The notes under the pieces: model-generated | Database searches by the model: none | The model's input: the letters and a program-made list of their open reading frames with translations, nothing else | What the model was told of the DNA's origin: nothing | Made by a program: the position numbers and the translations under genes | Part shown: positions 1 through 6,404 of the stretch, one piece after another | Position numbering within the stretch: the first letter of the stretch is position 1 | Layout: each line of letters starts with the position of its first letter | Source: Arsenicibacter rosenii | GTDB taxonomy: Bacteria; Bacteroidota; Bacteroidia; Cytophagales; Spirosomataceae | Reading direction: 5' to 3' | DNA length: 64,000 nucleotides | Assembly (NCBI RefSeq): GCF_001870735.1 | Contig: NZ_MORL01000001.1 | Span: forward strand, 809,222 to 873,221

Positions 1-227
1 CCGGACCGGTGACCATCCTGTTGCCGGGCGGCGGGCTTTCCCAGCTGGATGCCAGGGGCGGGCTTTTTTATCAGCCATTGGTCAACCAGATACTGTTTAA
101 TTCGATAGAAACCCATGCGTCGGACAGGGTGCAGCTTATCCGTTCCGACGCCAATATAAACGATGCGGCGTTCGCAGCCCTGCTTGTCGACTGCTTTACA
201 GCCATGGAGCAGCAACGAACCACATAA
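1..227 (+). CDS. Tm-1-like ATP-binding (UPF0261) protein, C-terminal fragment
   Basis: This is the last ~75 codons of a gene whose start lies upstream of the window; the frame is open from the first bases to TAA. The fragment carries a Gly-rich PGGGLSQLDA stretch, a FYQP segment and the closing FAALLVDCFTAM helix that I associate with the end of UPF0261/Tm-1-like proteins. The next gene, 30 bases downstream on the same strand, is the TIM-barrel partner; the two are fused in plant Tm-1-type proteins (family knowledge). The biochemical role in bacteria is not established. The identification rests on a short fragment plus this neighbour. Confidence 0.75.
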   Translation, partial: GPVTILLPGGGLSQLDARGGLFYQPLVNQILFNSIETHASDRVQLIRSDANINDAAFAALLVDCFTAMEQQRTT

Positions 228-257
228 TCCTAATTATCACGAAAAACGTATATTGTT

Positions 258-1124
258 ATGCCAAATCCCTGGACCGGAAAAGGAAATCCGTATACCAAAC
301 AGGAAGTTAAAGACCGATTACAGGCAACGCTGGACCAGCAAAAAGCCATTATTGCAGCCGGGGCCGGTTCCGGCATCAGTGCGAAATTCATTGAAAAAGG
401 CGGAGCCGACTTATTGATCATCTATAACTCGGGACGCTTCAGAATGTCGGGGCACGGGTCAACGGCGGGGTTGATGGCCTACGGAGATGCCAATGCCATT
501 GCGATGGAAATCGGTGAATTTGACGTGTTGCCGGTTGTGGAGGAAATTCCCGTTATCTGTGGCGTTCACGGATCGGATCCGCGTCGCCGGATGTGGCATC
601 ACCTGCTCAAAGTCAAAGATATGGGCTTTTCCGGCGTCAACAACTTTCCGACCCACTCAATTGTAGACGGCCATTTCCGGCAGGTGCTCGAAGAAACCGG
701 AATGAGCTTTGATAAGGAAGTCGAGATGATCCGGATTGCCAACAAAATGGATCTCTTTACCATTGTGTACGTCGCCACACCCGACGACGCCCGTAAAATG
801 GCCGATGCCGGCGCCGATGCCATTATTGCGCACGTCGGTACTACCGTAGGCGGTTCGATCGGCGTGGTTGATGCCAGCTGCACCATGGACGACGCCGTCA
901 GCCGGACCCGGGCCATCATCGATGCGGCCAAAGACATTAAGCCGGATAGTTTCTTCCTGGCCCATGGCGGTCCGATCAATACGCCCGAAGACGTACAAAT
1001 CATTCTGGAGCAAACCACCGCCCACGGCTTTGTCGGGGCCTCGTCTCTCGAACGGATGGGGGTCGAAAAATCCCTGACCGATCTGACCAAATCGTTTAAA
1101 AGCCTCTCGTTTTCGGCTAAATAG
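258..1124 (+). CDS. Phosphoenolpyruvate hydrolase family protein (TIM barrel)
   Basis: The product is a 288-residue cytoplasmic protein opening MPNPWTGKGNPYTKQEV. It has a TIM-barrel look: an early AAGAGSGISAKF loop, GADLLIIYNSGRFRM, PVICGVHGSDPRR in the middle, ADAGADAIIAHVGTTVGGSIG, and a late FFLAHGGPINTPEDV strand-loop. Members are annotated as PEP-hydrolase-like or IGPS-like barrels, but the substrate here is unknown. It lies 30 bases after the Tm-1-like gene and is probably co-transcribed and functionally paired with it. A strong hairpin follows the stop. The ATG at 258 fits the family N-terminus. Confidence 0.88.
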   Translation: MPNPWTGKGNPYTKQEVKDRLQATLDQQKAIIAAGAGSGISAKFIEKGGADLLIIYNSGRFRMSGHGSTAGLMAYGDANAIAMEIGEFDVLPVVEEIPVICGVHGSDPRRRMWHHLLKVKDMGFSGVNNFPTHSIVDGHFRQVLEETGMSFDKEVEMIRIANKMDLFTIVYVATPDDARKMADAGADAIIAHVGTTVGGSIGVVDASCTMDDAVSRTRAIIDAAKDIKPDSFFLAHGGPINTPEDVQIILEQTTAHGFVGASSLERMGVEKSLTDLTKSFKSLSFSAK

Positions 1125-1137
1125 TGGCCGGCTAACC

Positions 1138-1183
1138 CGGATTCGCTGTCCGGAGACCCAACCGTCTGCGGACAGCGAATCCG
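1138..1183 (+). terminator. Strong hairpin after the TIM-barrel gene
   Basis: A perfect 15-base inverted repeat (CGGATTCGCTGTCCG at 1138-1152, its complement at 1169-1183) with a 16-base loop starts 13 bases after the stop codon and is followed by TAAAAAT. The U-tract is weak. It may be a terminator or a palindromic repeat with terminator activity. Confidence 0.6.
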
Positions 1184-1221
1184 TAAAAATCAGCACGGCC
1201 TGAAGAAACTTTGCCCGATAC

Positions 1222-1245
1222 CGTTATATTTGGACGAAAATAACG
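1222..1245 (+). promoter_or_regulatory. ModE-like operator overlapping the modA -7 element
   Basis: The half-sites CGTTATAT (1222-1229) and AAATAACG (1238-1245) are separated by 8 bases. This matches the known ModE dyad (CGTTATAT, short spacer, ATATAACG) with one mismatch. A Bacteroidota-type -7 element, TATATTTG, lies inside it at 1225-1232, so a bound repressor would block the promoter. The modA start codon is 5 bases downstream. No clear -33 element was found at the usual spacing, and no modE gene lies in the window. Confidence 0.55.
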
Positions 1246-1249
1246 TCCG

Positions 1250-2020
1250 ATGAATCATTCTGTACGCTCAGGCTGCCCGCGTTTTCTGCTGCTCATTTGC
1301 GGCCTGCTTCTATCGGCCATTACGGACCTGTCTGCCCAGGAACTCAGAATTGCCGTTGCCGCCAATGCACAGTTTGTGATGGAAACCCTGCGTGATGCGT
1401 TTCAGAAGCAAACCGGCATATCGGTTACGCCCATTGTGAGTTCGTCCGGCAAGCTAACGACGCAAATTCAGCAGGGCGCGCCTTATGACCTCTTTCTTTC
1501 GGCCGATACCGACTATCCTGAAACGTTGTTTAAAGCCGGCCTGACTACCGGAACGCCGTTCATTTATGCCTATGGCTCGCTGGTACTCTGGGCACCGGAC
1601 AAACCTCAGCTCAAACGCCTGCACCAGCTAACGGCCCGATCGGTCCGCCACATTGCTATTGCCAACCCCGCGACAGCACCCTATGGCCAGGCCGCCGTAT
1701 CCCTGTTGAAGTACCATAAGCTCTGGGACGCGCTTCAGCCTAAGATGGTTTACGGGGAAAGCATTGCGCAGGTAAATCAGTATATCACCTCCGGTGCCGC
1801 CGAAGCCGGTTTTACGGCCAAGTCGGTGGTGATGGCTCCCAATGCCAAAGGATACTGGATGGATGTACCGCCCCCCGGTTATGCCCCCATCGCACAGGGG
1901 GTAGTGATCCTCAAGCGCACACAATCGCTCAAAGCTGCCCGACAATTCATTCAGTTTTTGCGTAGCTCAACCGGCCGCCGTATTTTGCAGCAATACGGCT
2001 ACCGTTTTTCAGCCTCCTAA
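1250..2020 (+). CDS. modA: Molybdate ABC transporter substrate-binding protein
   Basis: This 256-residue exported protein binds molybdate or tungstate and delivers it to ModB. The first ~30 residues form a signal peptide (PRFLLLICGLLLSAI, then SAQE). The mature start LRIAVAANAQFVMETL and the segments VSSSGKLTTQIQQGAPYDLFLSADT and ANPATAPYGQAA are typical of ModA. It is first in a tight modABC operon, with modB 11 bases after its stop. A ModE-like dyad directly precedes the start, consistent with repression when molybdate is plentiful. The chosen ATG gives a complete signal peptide. Confidence 0.93.
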   Translation: MNHSVRSGCPRFLLLICGLLLSAITDLSAQELRIAVAANAQFVMETLRDAFQKQTGISVTPIVSSSGKLTTQIQQGAPYDLFLSADTDYPETLFKAGLTTGTPFIYAYGSLVLWAPDKPQLKRLHQLTARSVRHIAIANPATAPYGQAAVSLLKYHKLWDALQPKMVYGESIAQVNQYITSGAAEAGFTAKSVVMAPNAKGYWMDVPPPGYAPIAQGVVILKRTQSLKAARQFIQFLRSSTGRRILQQYGYRFSAS

Positions 2021-2031
2021 CTTTCGTTTGC

Positions 2032-2715
2032 ATGCATACCCCCATTGACTGGGAACCTATCCGGGTAACGTTCTGGCTTACGCTCCGGCTGGCTGGCATC
2101 ACCACCCTGCTCCTGTTACTGACCGGCATTCCGCTGGCCGGCTGGCTGGCAATCAGCCGGTTCCGGCTAAAACCAGCGATTGAGGCCCTGATCAGCCTGC
2201 CGATTGTTCTTCCCCCATCCGTCGTCGGCTTTTACCTTCTGCTGGCTTTCAGTCCGACGAGTGCCTTTGGCAACTGGCTGTTGCAGACGTTTGATATCCA
2301 GCTGGTTTTCTCATTCAACGGGCTCGTCATTGCGTCGTTGCTATACAGCCTGCCCTTTATGGTGCATCCGATCCAGGCCGGTCTGGAGAACCTGCCGGTT
2401 TCGTGGCGGGAAGCCGCCTATACCCTTGGTCAGTCGCCGGTAAAAACGGTCTGGAAGGTATTACTACCCAACTGCAAACCCGCTATCCTGACCGGTGTTG
2501 TTCTGTCGTTTGCCCACACCATCGGCGAGTTCGGGCTGGTGCTGATGATCGGCGGTAACCTGCCGGGACAGACGCGGGTGGCTTCCATCGCCATCTACGA
2601 CGAAGTAGAGCAGCTGCATTTTGAGACAGCCCATGCTTATGCCGGGTTATTGCTCGGCCTTTCCTTTGCCATTCTCGTGCTGGTTTACAGCATCAACAAA
2701 CGGGTTACGATATGA
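2032..2715 (+). CDS. modB: Molybdate ABC transporter permease
   Basis: The product is a 227-residue inner-membrane permease with about five hydrophobic segments. The ABC-coupling EAA loop is visible as WREAAYTLGQSPVKTVWKVL at roughly residues 124-143. The C-terminal IGEFGLVLMIGGNLPGQT is typical of ModB/CysT-type permeases. It forms the channel that moves molybdate inwards using energy from ModC. The stop codon overlaps the modC start (ATGA), which indicates translational coupling. Confidence 0.93.
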   Translation: MHTPIDWEPIRVTFWLTLRLAGITTLLLLLTGIPLAGWLAISRFRLKPAIEALISLPIVLPPSVVGFYLLLAFSPTSAFGNWLLQTFDIQLVFSFNGLVIASLLYSLPFMVHPIQAGLENLPVSWREAAYTLGQSPVKTVWKVLLPNCKPAILTGVVLSFAHTIGEFGLVLMIGGNLPGQTRVASIAIYDEVEQLHFETAHAYAGLLLGLSFAILVLVYSINKRVTI

Positions 2716-3512
2716 TTGATGTTCAGCTGACCTATCCCCGCCTGTTTTCTGAAGGAGCCGGTATGCTGGCCATCAAGCTGCAGGTGCCCGAAAAACAGTT
2801 GGTAGCCGTTGTCGGGGCATCCGGTTCGGGCAAAACCACCCTGCTCCGGTTGTTGGCAGGACTCGAAAAACCGCAGTCGGGCGCCATCACGGTACAGGGT
2901 CAGACCTGGCTGGATACCGCCGCCCGGATCAGTCTGCCGCCGCAGAAGCGGTCTATCGGGTTTGTTTTTCAGGATTCGGCCCTTTTCCCGAATATGACGG
3001 TGCTGGAAAATATCCGCTTTGCTGCTGCCGGCTCCCCCCTGATCAGCTCCCTTATCGAATCGGTTGGCCTTCAGCCTTTTATACACCAGAAGCCGGATAA
3101 GCTGTCCGGTGGTCAGCGGCAGCGGGTAGCCCTCGCCCGGGCACTGGTCCGCCGCCCGCAGGTGCTGCTGCTCGACGAACCATTTGCCGCCCTTGACGAA
3201 TCGTCGGGTGCCGAATTACGACAGACCCTCCTCCATCTGCATCAGGCATGGGGTACCACCACCTTACTGGTCAGCCATCATGCCGATGATGTCCGGACGC
3301 TGGCCGACCGGGTCATCCGGCTGGAATACGGAAAAATCATCAGTGATGTGCCCGTACCCTTGAAAACGGCGAGTCAGGAGATTATCCGCACTCTGACGTT
3401 CGACCATGATACGCAGACGTGGGTGATCGGGACAGACACGACACTACTGCGGTCCTCCAATCCGGTATGGGGGCAGTACAAGCCCGGGGATGTGTTTCCG
3501 CTTCCTGCCTGA
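2712..3512 (+). CDS. modC: Molybdate ABC transporter ATP-binding protein (short ModC)
   Basis: This 266-residue ATPase has Walker A GASGSGKTTL (~residue 35), a Q-loop (FVFQDSALFPNMTV), signature LSGGQRQRVALARAL, Walker B VLLLDEPFAALDE and the switch His in LLVSHHADD. It energises ModAB. It is shorter than the ~350-residue ModC proteins of enterobacteria: only about 60 residues follow the ATPase core, too few for a complete C-terminal molybdate-binding (TOBE/MOP) region. Feedback by molybdate on this subunit may therefore be absent. The start overlaps the modB stop. It is convergent with the next gene, with 6 bases between stops. Confidence 0.88.
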   Translation: MIDVQLTYPRLFSEGAGMLAIKLQVPEKQLVAVVGASGSGKTTLLRLLAGLEKPQSGAITVQGQTWLDTAARISLPPQKRSIGFVFQDSALFPNMTVLENIRFAAAGSPLISSLIESVGLQPFIHQKPDKLSGGQRQRVALARALVRRPQVLLLDEPFAALDESSGAELRQTLLHLHQAWGTTTLLVSHHADDVRTLADRVIRLEYGKIISDVPVPLKTASQEIIRTLTFDHDTQTWVIGTDTTLLRSSNPVWGQYKPGDVFPLPA

Positions 3513-3518
3513 AATCGT

Positions 3519-3863
3519 TTACCCGAACAGCTGTTCGTACTGGTCCGGTTTAAAGCCAAGGGCAATAATCCGGCCGTCCTGTTCGATCAGTGGCCGGCGG
3601 ATCACCGATGGTTTGTCGATCATCAGTTGAATAGCCCCTTCCTGTGTGGTTGGTTTTTCGGCGTCCGGCAATTTTTTCCAGGTTGTTCCGGCCCGGTTTA
3701 TGAGCTCTTCCCACGGTTTCTGCGTCAGCCAATGACCAATGGTAGCGCGGTCGATGCCTTGCTTTTTGTAGTCGTGAAACTGATAATCGATACCTTGAGC
3801 GGCCAGCCAGGTCCGTGCTTTCTTCACTGTATCACAATTCGGTATTGCAAATAAGGTCTTCAT
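3519..3863 (-). CDS. ArsC/Spx-family (YffB-like) thioredoxin-fold protein
   Basis: The product is a 114-residue cytoplasmic protein beginning MKTLFAIPNCDTVKKA, with a single conserved Cys at position 10 as in the ArsC/Spx/YffB family. Later motifs are INRAGTTWKKL, the LMIDKPSVIRRPL block and GFKPDQYEQLF at the end. Spx transcription factors normally carry CxxC; here the motif is C-D-T-V, so a YffB-like reductase of unknown substrate is more likely than a regulator. There is no ars operon beside it. A TATTTTTG -7-like element lies upstream at 3899-3906 on this strand. Confidence 0.85.
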   Translation of the reverse strand: MKTLFAIPNCDTVKKARTWLAAQGIDYQFHDYKKQGIDRATIGHWLTQKPWEELINRAGTTWKKLPDAEKPTTQEGAIQLMIDKPSVIRRPLIEQDGRIIALGFKPDQYEQLFG

Positions 3864-3967
3864 GCGTTTCTGTTTTTTGACAGGATTTCAGGATGGGGCA
3901 AAAATACGCGCCATACGGTTAAATTCCCGCCCTTCCGGCCTTATCATTCCGTTAACCCTGATCATAC

Positions 3968-4792
3968 ATGAAAAAGTTGCTTTGCTGCATTCCCGTTATT
4001 GCCCTGCTTTTTGCCTTTACCCACCCCGACATGACCTGGCTGGCCCTGGGCGACTCTATCACCTACCTCAACGATCACGCCGACGAAACCGGCAACCGTG
4101 TTCAGAAAGGCTACCTCACCCGCGTAACGGACAAGCTGCCGTATGTGCACTACGTCAACAAAGGCTACAATGGCTGGACGGTTATCCGTATTGCCGAATC
4201 CATCGACAAACTGGGCCTGACCAAAGCCGATGTATATTCGGTTTTTCTGGGAACAAACGACTGGTGGGGTGGCAAGCCACTGGGCCGGTTTACAGATTAC
4301 GCACAGAAAACCGGCAACGGGACCGTCTACGGCGCTTACCGGACCATTATTGATAAGCTCAGGTCCCTGAATCCGGCCGCCCCGATTCTGCTGATCACAC
4401 CCATGCAGCGCGTCGATTTTGTGTATATCAACAATCCGAAAAACAACGCTTATGGCTCCTACAAGGCCAAAAACGGGCAGACGCTCGAACAGGTTGCCGC
4501 CGCCGTTGATTCAATTGGCAAACACGAGCACCTGCCGGTCATTGACCTGTACCACCTCAAATCGCTCAGCCACAAAAAACTGGTCCGGTTTAAGCGGCTG
4601 AAGGATCCGGAAACCGGTCAGTACAAAAACGTCCGCTATCCGGCGTTCATTGACATTCCGTTTGACCCCGCCACCGACGAATACCCGTATCCGGTGGAGT
4701 CTATCGGCGCCACCTATGACGGGCTCCACCCGTCCGATAAGGGCAATGAAATTATCAGCAGGGAGGTCGTCAGGGTGATGAAGCGGTTTTAA
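3968..4792 (+). CDS. Exported SGNH/GDSL-type hydrolase
   Basis: This 274-residue protein starts with a short signal sequence (MKKLLCCIPVIALLFAF). Block I, ALGDSITYL (~residues 26-34), holds the nucleophile Ser. Later blocks include NKGYNGWTV, the FLGTNDWWGG block with the conserved Asn, and C-terminal DGLHPSDKG with the catalytic Asp/His pair. The family contains esterases and lipases acting on lipids or polysaccharide acetyl groups; the substrate cannot be read from sequence. It appears monocistronic. The ATG at 3968 is the only start that keeps the signal peptide intact. Confidence 0.85.
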   Translation: MKKLLCCIPVIALLFAFTHPDMTWLALGDSITYLNDHADETGNRVQKGYLTRVTDKLPYVHYVNKGYNGWTVIRIAESIDKLGLTKADVYSVFLGTNDWWGGKPLGRFTDYAQKTGNGTVYGAYRTIIDKLRSLNPAAPILLITPMQRVDFVYINNPKNNAYGSYKAKNGQTLEQVAAAVDSIGKHEHLPVIDLYHLKSLSHKKLVRFKRLKDPETGQYKNVRYPAFIDIPFDPATDEYPYPVESIGATYDGLHPSDKGNEIISREVVRVMKRF

Positions 4793-4862
4793 GGCACTTC
4801 CCTGCCTCATCACCAACGCCGCGACAAAGAAATCCAGCAGTATTCCCTGTGAAACAATCAAT

Positions 4863-5062
4863 ATGAACATCCTGACAGCCGGTGATTTAAAAACTCATTT
4901 TTCAGACGCCTTAAAAGCTGTTCAGAACGGGAAAGAGATTCCCATTACGTATGGCAAAAAAAGAGATTGTGGCATATTTAGTGTAAAAGCAGCCGGGAAA
5001 GCCTAAAAAACGCCAGTTAGTTCATTGGGCAGACAAAGGAGTCGACAGATTACTTATCCACC
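4863..5062 (+). pseudogene. Decayed Phd/YefM-type antitoxin
   Basis: The first 31 codons read MNILTAGDLKTHFSDALKAV followed by QNGKEIPITYG, the typical N-terminal DNA-binding part of prevent-host-death antitoxins. The expected continuation EIVAYLV is present but in another frame (from about 4970) and runs into an in-frame TAA, followed by KQPGKPKKRQL-like antitoxin tail sequence. As it stands, the first frame ends after 47 residues at 5006. No toxin gene follows. I infer a dead antitoxin with at least one frameshift and one nonsense change. The right-hand boundary is approximate. Confidence 0.6.
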
Positions 5063-5221
5063 ATGCGATGACATTACAGTTAACATTCATTTCCGGCGAT
5101 GAGGCGGTAAAACTTTACCAACCTGAAGGTCTCCGGGTATTCTGGTAAAATGGCAGCATTCAGGCCCAAAAAGCCTCATCATATCCTATCCGAATCAGGT
5201 TCTCCGGTCGCCCTCAAATCA

Positions 5222-5270
5222 TTAACAGCGATAAAAGCAGAACGGGGTGCTCCGCTTTCATCGCTGTTAA
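5222..5270. repeat. 17-base inverted repeat
   Basis: TTAACAGCGATAAAAGC (5222-5238) and GCTTTCATCGCTGTTAA (5254-5270) pair over 17 bases with a single G-T position around a 15-base loop. It lies in the 540-base gap that also holds the antitoxin remnant and is 66 bases beyond the stop of the minus-strand reductase. It could be a bidirectional terminator or a mobile palindrome. No U-tract is obvious. Confidence 0.55.
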
Positions 5271-5335
5271 ATCTATATTAACTCTATAACAATCAAGCCA
5301 TTAAACCCTCCATCAACCGGTAAACCTACATCTCT

Positions 5336-6355
5336 TTACATCCGGTAGGCCGACTGACGTTCGACCATCCAGCCCGGATACTGTTTCGGCAGCGGGCTGA
5401 CTTCGTCTATTTTCTGAAGGTCTCCGGCCGTTAACTGCACCTTTACCGATTGCAGGTTGTCGGTCAGCTGGGCCGTGCTTTTGGCTCCGATGATGGTACT
5501 GGTTACGCCCGGCTGCTGACGTACCCAGGCCAGCGCAACCTGCGCTACGGTTACCTCATGCGCGGCCGCAATACCGCTGAACACGTCCACCAGATCATAG
5601 GCTTTTTCCTTATCAATCGGCGGAAAATCAAACGACTCGCGGCGGGAACCGGCCGATGAGCCTTCACGGGTGAATTTACCCGACAGAAAGCCGCCCGCCA
5701 GCGGACTCCACGGGAAAATGGCCAGTTTATGGTGTTTTGCCATCGGTACCAGTTCATGCTCAATATCGCGCGAGACGGCGGAGTAATAATACTGCAGACC
5801 GATGAAAGGCTGCCAGCCGTTGCGTTTTGCGATTTCCTGCGCCGTGGCGACCATCCAGGCCGGCCAGTTACAGATGGCGATGTAGCGCACCTTGCCACTG
5901 GCAACGATGTCGTTCAGGGAATGCACAATCTGCTCAATGGACGTAACCGGATCAACCCCGTGTACATACAGGATATCGATATACTCCATTTGCAGGCGCT
6001 TCAGGCTGGCTTCGACCGAGTTAAAGATGTGGTACCGCGAGAGACCGGCGCTGTTCGGGCGGGGATCCATGCGGCCCAGCACTTTGGTAGCAATCACCAC
6101 CTGATCGCGCGGAATACCAAGATCAATCAGGGACTGCCCCAGCAACTGCTCCGACTGACCGAAGGAATACACATTGGCGGTATCGATAAAATTAATGCCC
6201 GCTTCCACGGCCGTTTTAATGATGTCGTTGACCTCCTGCTGCTGCAGTTTGCCGATGCTCTCCCACATACCGGCATTCTGTCCGCCGAATGTCATTGTAC
6301 CCAGACATAATTCTGAAACCACGAGTCCGGTTTCTCCTACATAGTTATAGTTCAT
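5336..6355 (-). CDS. Aldo/keto reductase
   Basis: The 339-residue cytoplasmic NADPH-dependent oxidoreductase begins MNYNYVGETGLVVSELCLG. Visible AKR features are GTMTFGG, the FIDTANVYSFGQSE catalytic Asp/Tyr region, the Lys in VVIATKV, YIDILYVHGVDP, and the cofactor-binding IIGAKSTAQLTDNL near the end. It resembles the voltage-gated-channel-beta/YghZ-like group. An upstream ATG at 6385 would add ten residues (MFSGYINKPT) that do not fit the family, so 6355 is preferred. The substrate is unknown. It lies downstream of the Mg-ATPase on the same strand with a 49-base gap. Confidence 0.88.
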   Translation of the reverse strand: MNYNYVGETGLVVSELCLGTMTFGGQNAGMWESIGKLQQQEVNDIIKTAVEAGINFIDTANVYSFGQSEQLLGQSLIDLGIPRDQVVIATKVLGRMDPRPNSAGLSRYHIFNSVEASLKRLQMEYIDILYVHGVDPVTSIEQIVHSLNDIVASGKVRYIAICNWPAWMVATAQEIAKRNGWQPFIGLQYYYSAVSRDIEHELVPMAKHHKLAIFPWSPLAGGFLSGKFTREGSSAGSRRESFDFPPIDKEKAYDLVDVFSGIAAAHEVTVAQVALAWVRQQPGVTSTIIGAKSTAQLTDNLQSVKVQLTAGDLQKIDEVSPLPKQYPGWMVERQSAYRM

Positions 6356-6404
6356 CGTTGGTTTGTTTATGTATCCGCTAAACACGGTTTATGGTCTGCT
6401 CAGT

